Below the pieces are notes generated by a model that saw nothing but the letters and a program-made list of their open reading frames with translations, searched no databases and had not been told where the DNA came from. DNA of 64,000 nt from Armatimonadota bacterium (GTDB lineage Bacteria; Armatimonadota; Fimbriimonadia; Fimbriimonadales; Fimbriimonadaceae): assembly GCA_018268355.1 (NCBI GenBank), contig JAFDWR010000001.1, positions 893,858-957,857 of the forward strand, written 5' to 3'. Below are positions 30,499 to 38,777 of this stretch, piece by piece. Made by a program: the position numbers and the translations under genes. How positions within the stretch are numbered: position 1 is the stretch's first letter; every line of letters starts with the position of its first letter.

Positions 30499-31544
30499 AG
30501 CGGCTTGATTCCGGCCAACGTCTTGTCGACGAGGGCCTTCCCGCCTGCAGCAGCAGAAACGCGAAGGTGAACTTCGAGTTTCTGCGCGCCTTTTGTCGCG
30601 ACGATCCAGACCCCTGCTTGCTTCTTGCCGTTCATGAAGAAATCGGCGGCGAGGCGGTGGCCTTTCCAATCGCCCAACGCGTAGGCACCGAGCGTGCCCG
30701 TCACATGCTTGATGTCGGGGCTTGCCCCGAGGACGTTCACCAACTCCCGCGCCTTGGCCTTGGTGTCAATCGCTTGGGCCGAGTTGAACTCGTCCTTGTA
30801 GACGGTGAGTGAATAGAAATCGCCCGCGACTGCGTCGGCGATGAGACCAACCTTACGGTCGCTCGAGGTCTGCCCAAGGAGCGAATTGGTGATCGAAGGG
30901 ACGAACGGGCACGGGACCTGCACGCCAAACTCGCGCAGGCTGATCGGGTTCAGGGTCGCCTGTTTGAGGCTTGCTTCGGTCGGGGCTGCCTTCTTGATCG
31001 ACTTCACCATCGTAACGAAGAGCAGGTCGGCGGCGTCGCTCGCCGGTTGGGCGACAAAGTCGAGGATCCAGCGTTCGTACTGACTGCCCCAAGCGATGGT
31101 CGCACGGCGAGTGTTCGATTTGGCGTTGAGACTTGTGTCGATGAAGGCGGGCGTTCCGAGCACGTTGGTCTTGAGCAACCGCCGCTCCTTGAACTTCACC
31201 GCGGGGTCGAACATCCAGTTGGTCTCTTTGTTGGGACCAACGTTCATCTTCATCATCATGTCGTAAAAGGCGGTCGAGCACCCTTCGACCGTGCGCTTGG
31301 GCGGGAAGCTCGCCGAGTGGCGAACGTACTCCAGCGACGCATAAATCCCTGCTCGTTCGACCATCCACCGTTGACTCACACACGGGCCGTAGAGGTCATC
31401 GGCGGAGTCACGGTCTGACTTCGTCAGAATCTGCGGCGCGAACCGGTCAAGGCCGGTGATCTCGATCCCCGCCCCCGGAATCACCGACGCGGTCAGCGTC
31501 AGCTTGTTCTGGAGGGCGAGGGTGAGGCAAACGGTGGTGAGCAT
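30495..31544 (-). CDS. Hypothetical secreted protein
   Basis: Not recognised. 349 residues. The N-terminus (MLTTVCLTLALQNK) could be a signal peptide. Two halves can be seen: one with a Met-rich helix (DMMMKMNVG) and TNWMFDP, and one with PCPFVPSITNSLLGQ and a mixed alpha/beta pattern ending GGKALVDKTLAG. It lies 15 bases after the stop of the gene starting at 32081 and probably shares its transcript, though no ribosome site is clear. Confidence 0.6.
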   Translation of the reverse strand: MLTTVCLTLALQNKLTLTASVIPGAGIEITGLDRFAPQILTKSDRDSADDLYGPCVSQRWMVERAGIYASLEYVRHSASFPPKRTVEGCSTAFYDMMMKMNVGPNKETNWMFDPAVKFKERRLLKTNVLGTPAFIDTSLNAKSNTRRATIAWGSQYERWILDFVAQPASDAADLLFVTMVKSIKKAAPTEASLKQATLNPISLREFGVQVPCPFVPSITNSLLGQTSSDRKVGLIADAVAGDFYSLTVYKDEFNSAQAIDTKAKARELVNVLGASPDIKHVTGTLGAYALGDWKGHRLAADFFMNGKKQAGVWIVATKGAQKLEVHLRVSAAAGGKALVDKTLAGIKPL

Positions 31545-31559
31545 GGCGGCGCGGGAACC

Positions 31560-32081
31560 TTATTTTTCGCGGATTTCCTTCTCGGTTTCTTCGCCGACCT
31601 GATTCACGAAGTAGATCGTGTCCTTCAGCCGCTCGATCGCCTTGGTCCGCGTTTCACCGCTGGCTTCGAGACCGGCAAGATCAAAGGTCGCCATGAACCG
31701 GATGGCATAAAAGCCATCGTCGAACTTCATCACATAGTAGTTGCCGAGCTTCTTCGCCGGTCGGAGGACGGTCTTCACGAGGACGTCGACGGGCGGTGCG
31801 CCCTTGTCCGACCAAACCTCCGTGTAGATCGACTGGGTGGCGATGTCGTTCTTGACGTTCGTCTCCCGGGTGACCCAGACGATGCGGTTCGGCAGATCCT
31901 TCACGCTGAACTCGACGACGTAGCTCAGGCCCGACTTCGAGACGGTGTGAGTGAACTTCGTATCCTCCATCGCCTGCTTGAAGATCGGGTTGTCGCCCTT
32001 CGTCTGCTTGGTCGCGTTGGGGTTCGAATCTTGGCCCTGGAAGGCCTTGGCGATGGCGAGGGTAGCAAGGAGCGTGGTCAT
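31560..32081 (-). CDS. Hypothetical secreted protein, paralogue of the next gene
   Basis: Not recognised. 173 residues with a signal-like N-terminus (MTTLLATLAIAKA). Its central part aligns with the gene at 32081-32560: EVWSDKGAPPVDVLVKTVLR here against MVWESKNAPSNEKLIEMFLD there, followed by a matching YxIRF/YRLRF strand and a closing helix. The two are tandem duplicates whose stop and start overlap by one base (TAATG). Fold and role unknown; the alternating strand and helix pattern recalls YbjN-like domains. Confidence 0.62.
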   Translation of the reverse strand: MTTLLATLAIAKAFQGQDSNPNATKQTKGDNPIFKQAMEDTKFTHTVSKSGLSYVVEFSVKDLPNRIVWVTRETNVKNDIATQSIYTEVWSDKGAPPVDVLVKTVLRPAKKLGNYYVMKFDDGFYAIRFMATFDLAGLEASGETRTKAIERLKDTIYFVNQVGEETEKEIREK

Positions 32082-32560
32082 TAGAAAATGTCTCCTTCGC
32101 CGCCAAACTTCTTCTCGAGCGAGTCACCGGTTGCGGCGACGGTTTGCATCACCTTTTTGAGCCGATCGGGTGCGATGTCGGCGTTCACGTTGATCCGAAA
32201 CCGAAGGCGATAGGTTGGATTCTTCTCGGACGGCAGATCCATCACCATTCCGCCGTTCGACCAAGGGTCAAGGAACATCTCGATCAGCTTCTCGTTGGAG
32301 GGGGCGTTCTTCGACTCCCACACCATGCTGAAGACTTCGTTTTGCTGCAACGAGCGATACGACTCGGGCGCGGTGCGGATCTGAACCCACTGCTTTCGAG
32401 TCGTTTCGCTGATGCTGAACTGAACCTGGATGAATCCGGGCACCGTGGTTGACTTCAGATTGAGCGATTCAAAGGTCTTTTCGATCTGAGTCGGTTCGGG
32501 AGGATCGACGGGGCTGGCTTTCGCCACCGTCAGGGCAAAGAGGGTCGTCGCTAGAATCAT
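32081..32560 (-). CDS. Hypothetical secreted protein, paralogue of the previous gene
   Basis: Not recognised. 159 residues; the hydrophobic N-terminus (MILATTLFALTVAKA) is probably cleaved. The beta-alpha pattern matches the adjacent 31560-32081 product over about 90 residues. First gene of a three-gene unit with that paralogue and the 349-residue secreted protein. trmD ends 54 bases upstream on the same strand, so co-transcription with trmD is possible. Confidence 0.62.
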   Translation of the reverse strand: MILATTLFALTVAKASPVDPPEPTQIEKTFESLNLKSTTVPGFIQVQFSISETTRKQWVQIRTAPESYRSLQQNEVFSMVWESKNAPSNEKLIEMFLDPWSNGGMVMDLPSEKNPTYRLRFRINVNADIAPDRLKKVMQTVAATGDSLEKKFGGEGDIF

Positions 32561-32602
32561 GAGCTATGAAAAGTGACGCGCCAGCCATCCCGCCGCTACG
32601 CC

Positions 32603-32614
32603 AGTCCTAGGACT
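32603..32614. repeat. 12-bp perfect palindrome after trmD
   Basis: AGTCCTAGGACT directly next to the trmD stop codon. With no loop it cannot form a good hairpin terminator. It may be a protein site or chance. Confidence 0.4.
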
Positions 32615-33352
32615 CTAGTCTAAATCATCGTCGAACGATTTGAGAAGTTGCAGGTCTTCCTTGCTGAGCTGAGCGGAGGCAAGCAGGTCGGGCCGCGTGG
32701 CGAGCGTGTGGCGCAAGGATTCGGCGCGTCGCCATCGGCGGATTCGCTCATGGTCACCCGAGGTGAGGACCTCGGGCACGCCCTTCCCTCGCCATTCGGC
32801 GGGACGCGTGTATTGGGGCGAGCTGAGGAGACCGTCGCCAAAGCTGTCCTGTTCAAGCGAATCGGACGAGCCCAGCACCCCGGGGACGACGCGGACAATC
32901 GCGTCAGCCATGATGATTGCGGGAAACTCGCCGTTGGTCAGCACAAAGTCGCCGAGCGAGAACTTGTGGGTCCCAAAGGTCTCGAAGATGCGCTCGTCGA
33001 TGCCCTCGTAGTGCCCGCAGACAAAGACGACATGCTTTCTTTTTGCCAAGTTCTCGGCGTCAGCTTGGACAAAACGCCGACCGGTGGGATCAGGAAAGAC
33101 GACGGCGGTGTCCTCGGCGATCGGGAGGGACTCCAGCGCCTGGGCGACGGGTTCAGCCATCAGCAGCATCCCCGCCGAACCTCCAAAGGGCTTGTCGTCG
33201 ACAGTTCGGCGGGCGTCGGTGGTGAAGTCTCGCGGGTTGACGCAGTGGTAACTCGCGAGCCCTTGCGTGGCGGCCCGGTCGAGGATGCTAAAGCCAAGCC
33301 CGGCTTGGATTGCCTCGGGGAAAAGAGTCACAAAGTCGAGCCGCAACATCAT
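32615..33352 (-). CDS. trmD: tRNA (guanine37-N1)-methyltransferase
   Basis: Methylates G37 next to the anticodon using SAM, preventing frameshifting. The 245-residue SPOUT-class protein has LDFVTLFPEA at the start, FGGSAGMLLMAEP, and the trefoil-knot SAM loop CGHYEGIDERI, then SLGDFVLTNGE and PQYTRPAEWRG. It is separated from the usual rimM/rplS/rpsP neighbours. A TATTCT box lies five bases before the first of two ATG codons (MM), so a leaderless start is likely. Divergent from gcvH with only 41 bases between. Confidence 0.96.
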   Translation of the reverse strand: MMLRLDFVTLFPEAIQAGLGFSILDRAATQGLASYHCVNPRDFTTDARRTVDDKPFGGSAGMLLMAEPVAQALESLPIAEDTAVVFPDPTGRRFVQADAENLAKRKHVVFVCGHYEGIDERIFETFGTHKFSLGDFVLTNGEFPAIIMADAIVRVVPGVLGSSDSLEQDSFGDGLLSSPQYTRPAEWRGKGVPEVLTSGDHERIRRWRRAESLRHTLATRPDLLASAQLSKEDLQLLKSFDDDLD

Positions 33353-33357
33353 CCAAG

Positions 33358-33363
33358 AGAATA
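33358..33363 (-). promoter_or_regulatory. -10 box of a leaderless trmD promoter
   Basis: TATTCT on the minus strand, five bases before the trmD ATG (eight before the second Met). Confidence 0.45.
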
Positions 33364-33378
33364 CGCCAACGATGCAGG

Positions 33379-33384
33379 TAACCT
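33379..33384 (+). promoter_or_regulatory. -10-like box of gcvH
   Basis: TAACCT nine bases before the gcvH ATG. The same hexamer lies seven bases before sucD (50255-50260). Confidence 0.35.
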
Positions 33385-33393
33385 TGGCGCGCT

Positions 33394-33771
33394 ATGGCGA
33401 ACGTTCCCGCAGATCTGAAGTACACCAAGTCGCACGAGTGGGTCCGAGTCGATGGAAACCTGGCTACCATTGGCATCACCGACCACGCGCAAAGCGAACT
33501 TGGCGACATCGTTTTTGTTGACCTCCCGGCCGTGGGTGCCGAGATATCCCAAGGTAACTCCTTTGGCACGGTGGAATCAGTCAAGACTGCGGCTGACGTT
33601 TACGCCCCGATTTCGGGCAAGGTCGTCGCCGCGAATGCGGGCCTGGGCAGTGCCTCCGAACTCATGAACAGTGACCCCTATGGCGACGGCTACATGGTCA
33701 CGATTGAGATGTCGGACGCTTCGCAGCTCGACGGACTGCTCGACGCAGCCGCCTACTCCGCGCTCCTCTAA
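33394..33771 (+). CDS. gcvH: Glycine cleavage system H protein
   Basis: Lipoyl carrier that shuttles the aminomethyl group among the P, T and L proteins. 125 residues; the lipoylated Lys64 is in GTVESVKTAADVYAPISG, and SHEWVRVDG starts the domain as usual. The P-protein genes gcvPA and gcvPB are in this window but 3-9 kb away and in different units, and gcvT is not seen. nadK follows after nine bases on the same strand, so the two probably share a transcript. Confidence 0.96.
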   Translation: MANVPADLKYTKSHEWVRVDGNLATIGITDHAQSELGDIVFVDLPAVGAEISQGNSFGTVESVKTAADVYAPISGKVVAANAGLGSASELMNSDPYGDGYMVTIEMSDASQLDGLLDAAAYSALL

Positions 33772-33780
33772 AAGGCTGGT

Positions 33781-34650
33781 TTGAAGCCCATTCGCGTCCA
33801 CGTGGTGGCCAACCTCCATCGGCCTGATGCTCTGGCCGCAGTCCAGGCTGCGTCAGAGTGGATGCGTGGGCGCGGACTTGTCGTCCAAGCGGAACCCGAA
33901 ACCGCCAATCGAACCCAAATTGAGGTCGTGCGCCCCGAACACTTCGGCGACGCCGACCTCGTCATCAGCTTTGGCGGTGACGGCACCCTCATTCGGGCCG
34001 CCCACCTCGTTGCCCACCGGGGTACGCCGATCCTCGGCGTCTATTACGGTCGCTTCGGCTTCGTCACCCAATGTGATCCCCACGAGCTCGGCGCGGCGGT
34101 GAGCGACTTCATCGACGGCAAGTCACGCATCGAGCCGCGGATGATGCTCCAGACCCGGCTGCTCCGCAAGGGCGAGCCGCTCGCCACGCTCCATTGCCTC
34201 AACGAGACCGTTCTCCAGCGATCGGTGACGGTTCGGATGATGATGTTCACGGTGAGCGTCGATGACCGCGTTCTCACGACTTATCCGGCGGACGGCGTCC
34301 TTGTTTCGACCCCGACCGGTTCGACCGGCTACAACCTCTCGGCGGGAGGCCCCATCATGGACCCGATGCTCGAGGCGATCACGGTGACCGCCCTCGCTCC
34401 CCACACGCTCAGCGCGCGCAGCCTCGTGCTCTCGCCCCAAAGCGTGATCCGGTTCAGCATGGCGATCGATGGCGAGGCCGTTCTCAGTGCGGACGGCGCG
34501 AACCGGCTCCACCTCCTTACCGGTGACGAGGTTGAAGTGCGCCGAAGCACCCGGGTGACAAATCTGGTTTGCGTCCAACCCGATGACTTCCTCATCAAGC
34601 TCCACGACCGCCTGTTCTATGGCCACAGCCTTGTCGGTGAAAACTCATGA
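33781..34650 (+). CDS. nadK: NAD kinase
   Basis: Makes NADP from NAD and ATP (or polyphosphate). 289 residues: GGDGT at 65-69 (NADK signature), LNETVLQR, and DGVLVSTPTGSTGYNLSAGGP for the NAD site. The start is TTG 33781 with AAAAGGCTGG just upstream; no ATG fits the N-terminus. The gene overlaps the following ABC ATPase by four bases. Confidence 0.94.
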   Translation: MKPIRVHVVANLHRPDALAAVQAASEWMRGRGLVVQAEPETANRTQIEVVRPEHFGDADLVISFGGDGTLIRAAHLVAHRGTPILGVYYGRFGFVTQCDPHELGAAVSDFIDGKSRIEPRMMLQTRLLRKGEPLATLHCLNETVLQRSVTVRMMMFTVSVDDRVLTTYPADGVLVSTPTGSTGYNLSAGGPIMDPMLEAITVTALAPHTLSARSLVLSPQSVIRFSMAIDGEAVLSADGANRLHLLTGDEVEVRRSTRVTNLVCVQPDDFLIKLHDRLFYGHSLVGENS

Positions 34651-35567
34651 GTGATTCGATCCTTCAGATCCGAGGCGTGTCGGTCGAGTTCAAGCAAGCG
34701 GGTGGCGTGATCCGCGCGGTTGACGATGTCAGCCTTGATGTGCCGCGCAAGACGACGGTCGCGCTCGTCGGCGAGTCCGGATGCGGCAAGACGACTCTCG
34801 CGCGCGCCGTTCTCGGTCTCCAGCCGACGGTTTCGGGTGAGATCTTCATCAACGGCGAGAAGATCGAGGGCGTCAGCTCCCGCAACGCCGAACGCGTCGG
34901 GATGGTTTGGCAAGACCCCTTCGCCAGCCTTAACCCACGCTGGTCGATGGGGCGATCCGCCGCTGAGCCGGCCCGGTTGATGGGCAAGGACGTCGACATT
35001 GATTCTCTGTTTAAGGAAGTCGGCCTCGATCCAAGCTTTGTCGAGCGATACCCGCACCAGCTTTCGGGCGGTCAACGCCAACGCGTCGCGATGGCCCGCG
35101 CGCTGAGCTCGCGGCCGCCGCTGATCATCTGCGATGAGCCCACCGCCGCGCTAGACCTCAGCATCCGCGCGCAGATTCTCAACCTGCTCAAGCACCTCCA
35201 GCAGGCCGAAGATTGCTCGTTCCTCTACATCTCCCACGACCTGGCGACGGTCCGATACCTGGCCGACCGGGTCGCCGTGATGTACATGGGTCAGATCGTT
35301 GAGGAGGCTCCCACCGAAGAGCTCTTCAAGTCGCCCAAGCACCCATACACCAAGCTCTTGATCGAAAGTGCGCCGAGCTTGGACCGTCTGCTTCAGCTTC
35401 CCGCCGCACCAGAAGGAGAGATCCCCGACCCACGGACGAGGTTCGAGGGATGCCGATTTGTGGGACGATGTCCCCAAAAGCTCGACAAATGTCGAACTCA
35501 ACCTCCGCTGGAATCGTCGGAAGGAATACGGCGTTATCGTTGTTGGAATCCACACGACGGCGCGTGA
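34647..35567 (+). CDS. Oligopeptide-type ABC transporter ATP-binding protein (OppF/DppF-like), orphan
   Basis: 306-residue ATPase: Walker A GESGCGKTT at 42-50, Q-loop VWQDPFASLNP, signature LSGGQRQR at 139-146, Walker B IICDEPTAALD, and the H-loop His. The C-terminal oligopeptide-type extension has HPYTKLL and the Cys cluster C.FVGRCP...C...RC, typical of OppD/F. No permease, OppD or binding protein gene is near, so it must serve a system encoded elsewhere. Translationally coupled to nadK (ATGA overlap). Confidence 0.92.
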   Translation: MSDSILQIRGVSVEFKQAGGVIRAVDDVSLDVPRKTTVALVGESGCGKTTLARAVLGLQPTVSGEIFINGEKIEGVSSRNAERVGMVWQDPFASLNPRWSMGRSAAEPARLMGKDVDIDSLFKEVGLDPSFVERYPHQLSGGQRQRVAMARALSSRPPLIICDEPTAALDLSIRAQILNLLKHLQQAEDCSFLYISHDLATVRYLADRVAVMYMGQIVEEAPTEELFKSPKHPYTKLLIESAPSLDRLLQLPAAPEGEIPDPRTRFEGCRFVGRCPQKLDKCRTQPPLESSEGIRRYRCWNPHDGA

Positions 35568-35584
35568 AAAATCTGGCCTTAACA

Positions 35585-35606
35585 ATTGTCGGGTTCAACC
35601 GACAAT
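35585..35606. promoter_or_regulatory. Inverted repeat upstream of phoU
   Basis: ATTGTCGG (35585-35592) and CCGACAAT (35599-35606) with a six-base GTTCAA centre, 27 bases before the phoU ATG. No T-run follows, so an operator is more likely than a terminator. It does not look like a Pho box. Confidence 0.4.
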
Positions 35607-35632
35607 AAGGCAGGACAACAGGGGAAAGTAGC

Positions 35633-36313
35633 ATGGAAGCCTATCACCACTCGAGAATCTCATTTGAACGCGAGCTGCAGCAGCTCGAACACGACCTCCT
35701 GGAAATGGGGGCGCGTGCAGAGTCCATGGTGGTCAAGGCGGTCGATTCCCTGGTTCTTCTCGATTCCGGGCTTGCCCACGAGGTGATGGAATCTGACGAC
35801 GAACTCGATGCCCAAGACCTCGTTATCGAGAATTCGTGCCTTCGCATGCTCGCCCTGCAGGCACCCATGGCCCGCGACCTTCGCACGATTGGAACCGCGA
35901 TGAAGATGGTCACCGACCTTGAGCGGGTGGGCGATCTTGCCGTCGATGTCGCGAAAATCAGCCTGAAGATTGAAGCCGAGCTCGGCGCCACCGACTTTAT
36001 CGACGTTCGATCGATGTCGAATGTGGCCCTCTTGATGCTCCGCGAGTCCCTCCAAGCCTTTGTCAATCGCGATCTCGACCTCGTGCGAGAGGTTTGCGAG
36101 AAGGATGATCTTGTCGACCAGGCTTATCGCGACCTTCGCGGCCAGATCCACGCTTACATGCGCAGCAACCCCGAGGCCGACGTCGCCGCGTCTTGGCTCC
36201 TGCTTGCGATCCACCACCTGGAGCGCATCGCCGACCATGCGGTGAACATCGCCGAGCGCGTGAACTTTGTTGTGACCGGCAAATTGGAATCGCTGTCGAA
36301 GCATCGTCCCTGA
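35633..36313 (+). CDS. phoU: Phosphate transport/signalling regulator PhoU
   Basis: 226-residue all-alpha protein made of two PhoU three-helix repeats, each with the metal-binding E/D...D motif: TDLERVGDLAVDVAKI in the first and HHLERIADHAVNIAERV in the second. PhoU restrains PhoR and the Pst transporter when phosphate is plentiful. Pst genes and phoBR are not adjacent, which is unusual because phoU commonly ends a pst operon. AGGGGAAAG is a good ribosome site ahead of ATG 35633. Confidence 0.94.
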   Translation: MEAYHHSRISFERELQQLEHDLLEMGARAESMVVKAVDSLVLLDSGLAHEVMESDDELDAQDLVIENSCLRMLALQAPMARDLRTIGTAMKMVTDLERVGDLAVDVAKISLKIEAELGATDFIDVRSMSNVALLMLRESLQAFVNRDLDLVREVCEKDDLVDQAYRDLRGQIHAYMRSNPEADVAASWLLLAIHHLERIADHAVNIAERVNFVVTGKLESLSKHRP

Positions 36314-36337
36314 TCTCCCGTTCGTCCGGAATCAGTG

Positions 36338-36760
36338 ATGATCCAGCTCCTTTCGCTGTTGCCCTTCGTGGGCGTGGGTGCGCCTACGCTTTGGGCCTCG
36401 TTCACCCCTGAGGGCGAATATGGATCGGTGGCAATCTCGTTTGAAGGTGCCGAACTGGGCACCGACGAGCTCGTGGAGACCGAGTTTGCCCTCTTCGACA
36501 AGGATTCCCGATGGAAGGCGAGCAGCCGCTCGCGCGGGCTCTCCTATTGGTTCAAGCTGAGCGACGAATCGGCGGAACCGATCCTCGTCGAAGCCGCCCA
36601 ACTCGCGGGTTCGGGAGGCATGACGTATCTGTGGTACCCGGCCCCCGGCCAGGTCGTGCTCGGCGAAACCCCTTGGCTTTGCGTGCTGAAGACTAAGCCA
36701 GTGCCCGCTTCAGCGACGCAGCGAAGTGGTCAATCTGCTCCTTGGACCGTGTTTCCGTAA
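36338..36760 (+). CDS. Hypothetical small secreted protein
   Basis: Not recognised. 140 residues from ATG 36338 (a GTG one codon earlier is possible). The N-terminal hydrophobic stretch LLSLLPFVGVGAPTLWA looks like a signal peptide, and the rest is beta-rich with EGEYGSVAISFEG and YWFKLSDES. The last 68 bases run over the 3' end of gcvPA on the other strand, so the true stop region is under double constraint. Confidence is limited by length. Confidence 0.5.
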   Translation: MIQLLSLLPFVGVGAPTLWASFTPEGEYGSVAISFEGAELGTDELVETEFALFDKDSRWKASSRSRGLSYWFKLSDESAEPILVEAAQLAGSGGMTYLWYPAPGQVVLGETPWLCVLKTKPVPASATQRSGQSAPWTVFP

Positions 36761-38030
36761 CCGCGACGAGCAGGTCGTTCTCCATGCCCTTATAGTAAGG
36801 GCCAAGCGGCAGGCCGGCAAGGATTCCGTCCTTCAGGAGCGCGTCGCGCACCACGGTGGCGTCCTTCGGAACGGTCAAGACGAACTCATCGAACACGTTC
36901 GTGGAATAGCGTCGCTTTGCGCCCGCTTCCTCCAGCTTCTGGATCGCATACTGCGTGTTTCGGACTGACGACTCGGCAACCGCGCGGAGGCCGTTCTTTC
37001 CGAGCGCGATCATGTAGACCGTGCAAGCGAGAGCCATGAGCGCCTCGTTCGTACAGATGTTCGAGGTCGCCTTCTCGCGGCGGATGTCCTGCTCGCGGGT
37101 TCGGAGGGTCATGACGTAGCCGGGGCGACCGCCGTGAAGCTCGTTGGTGCGGCCCACGATTCGGCCCGGGATCTGGCGGACAAATTCTTGCTTACAGGCG
37201 AAGAGGCCGACGAGAGGACCACCCAGGCCCATCGCCACGCCCATCGGCTGGCCTTCGCCCACCACGATGTCGGCGCCGAACTGGCCGGGAGGAGGAAGGA
37301 TGGCGCAGGCGATCGGGTCGGCGACCACGATGAGCAGTGCGCCCGCCGCGGTGGCCGCGTCGCGAGCGGCTTGGAGGTCTTCAATCGCGCCAAAGAAGCT
37401 CGGGTACTGGACGATGATGCAGGCCGCTTCTCCGCTCTCGTCGAAGCTCGAGGTCACGCCGTCGGCGTGGGGCAAGGTGACGACATCAATGCCCATCGAC
37501 CAGCAGTAGGTGTCGAGGACCTGGCGGTAATGGGGATGGACGGCACCGGAGACGGCGACGCGGTCGCGCTTCTTGATGCCGGTGGCCATGATCGCGGCTT
37601 CGGCCATGCTCGTCGCGCCGTCGTACATCGACGCGTTCGCGAGGTCCATGCCGTAAAGCTCGGCGATCATCGTCTGGAATTCGTAGATCGTCTGGAGGTA
37701 GCCCTGCGACGCTTCGGGTTGATAGGGCGTGTAGGCGGTGAGGAATTCGCCGCGCGAGATCACCGCACCGACGGTCTGAGGGATGTAGCGGTCATAAACG
37801 CCCGCACCGAGGAAGCACGCGGTCGTCGCGAGGTTAATGTTCTTCTTGCTGATCTCCAGCAGGTGGCCCATCAGCTTCGATTCGTCGAGCGCGGGCGGGA
37901 GATTGAGCGAACCAGGTTCGCGCCTCAGCGATTCGGGAATCTCACGGAAAAGGTGGTCAATCGACGGAGAACCGATCACGTTGAGCATTTCCGAAACATC
38001 AGCTTCGGTGTGCGGAATGTAGGGCGCCAC
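36693..38030 (-). CDS. gcvPA: Glycine dehydrogenase (decarboxylating) subunit 1
   Basis: Alpha subunit of the split P protein, which decarboxylates glycine together with GcvPB and passes the aminomethyl group to GcvH. 445 residues, with YIPHTEADVSEML at the start, FLGAGVYDRYIP, YTPYQPEASQG, and SMYDGATSMAEA. The PLP lysine is in the B subunit. Normally gcvPA and gcvPB are adjacent; here gcvPB lies 4.5 kb away on the other strand. Start GTG 38030, with a TACCCT box eight bases upstream. Confidence 0.95.
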   Translation of the reverse strand: MAPYIPHTEADVSEMLNVIGSPSIDHLFREIPESLRREPGSLNLPPALDESKLMGHLLEISKKNINLATTACFLGAGVYDRYIPQTVGAVISRGEFLTAYTPYQPEASQGYLQTIYEFQTMIAELYGMDLANASMYDGATSMAEAAIMATGIKKRDRVAVSGAVHPHYRQVLDTYCWSMGIDVVTLPHADGVTSSFDESGEAACIIVQYPSFFGAIEDLQAARDAATAAGALLIVVADPIACAILPPPGQFGADIVVGEGQPMGVAMGLGGPLVGLFACKQEFVRQIPGRIVGRTNELHGGRPGYVMTLRTREQDIRREKATSNICTNEALMALACTVYMIALGKNGLRAVAESSVRNTQYAIQKLEEAGAKRRYSTNVFDEFVLTVPKDATVVRDALLKDGILAGLPLGPYYKGMENDLLVAVTETRSKEQIDHFAASLKRALA

Positions 38031-38038
38031 GGTTAGAA

Positions 38039-38044
38039 AGGGTA
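38039..38044 (-). promoter_or_regulatory. -10-like box of gcvPA
   Basis: TACCCT on the minus strand, eight bases before the GTG at 38030, within the 21-base gap after kdsB. This gives gcvPA its own promoter. Confidence 0.4.
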
Positions 38045-38051
38045 CCCGGAG

Positions 38052-38777
38052 CTAGGTTCGATTTTGAAGGATTTGACGTACCTGTTCTGCCTGTTCTGGC
38101 GTGTCGACTGCCATCGCGCTGCCTTTGCCTTCGACCATTTTGATCTTCACCCCGTTTTCGAGGAATCGCAGCTGTTCCAACGACTCCGTGAGCTCCAAGG
38201 GCGAAGGGGACCAGGTGGCAAACCGGTCGAGGGCCGACTTTCGGTAGCCGTAAAGCCCGAGGTGCTTTCGGAGCGGGACTTGGCGCGGGTTCCGGGGGAA
38301 CGGGATCGCGTGGCGGCTGAAGTAAAGCGCGTTGCCGCTCAGGTCGAGGACCACCTTGACGACCGCGGGGTTCGACTCCTCGTCTTCGGGGCAAACCGCC
38401 CAGAGCGAGGCCATTTCGACGCTGGGATCCTCAAGGAACGGCGTGATGCAGGCGTCAATGTCGCCGGGATTGAGCAGAGGCTCGTCACCCTGGACGTTGA
38501 TGTAGAAGTCGGCGGGTCGGCGGGTGCTGATCTCGGCGATGCGGTCGGTCCCACTCGGGTGGCTGATCGACGTTCGCTCACAATCGATCCCTTGTGCCCG
38601 GCAGTAGTCGAGGACCTCGTCATCGGGGGTGGCGACGAGCACGTTGTCGCCCAACTGGCAGCCGCGCGCGGCATCGACAACCCATTGAAGCATCGGTCGG
38701 CCGCAAAGGTCCACGAGGGGCTTCCCGGGGAACCGGGTGCTCGCCATGCGGGCGGGAATGACGATCAGTCCGTTCAC
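38052..38777 (-). CDS. kdsB: 3-deoxy-manno-octulosonate cytidylyltransferase (CMP-Kdo synthetase)
   Basis: Activates Kdo with CTP for the inner core of LPS. 241 residues with the nucleotide loop IPARMASTRFPGKPL, SGTDRIAE, VQGDEPLL, and LRKHLGLYGYRKSAL with LELTESLEQLR. Its presence implies Kdo-containing LPS and so an outer membrane. Last gene of a greA-lipoprotein-kdsB unit, overlapping the lipoprotein gene by ATGA. Confidence 0.95.
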   Translation of the reverse strand: MNGLIVIPARMASTRFPGKPLVDLCGRPMLQWVVDAARGCQLGDNVLVATPDDEVLDYCRAQGIDCERTSISHPSGTDRIAEISTRRPADFYINVQGDEPLLNPGDIDACITPFLEDPSVEMASLWAVCPEDEESNPAVVKVVLDLSGNALYFSRHAIPFPRNPRQVPLRKHLGLYGYRKSALDRFATWSPSPLELTESLEQLRFLENGVKIKMVEGKGSAMAVDTPEQAEQVRQILQNRT

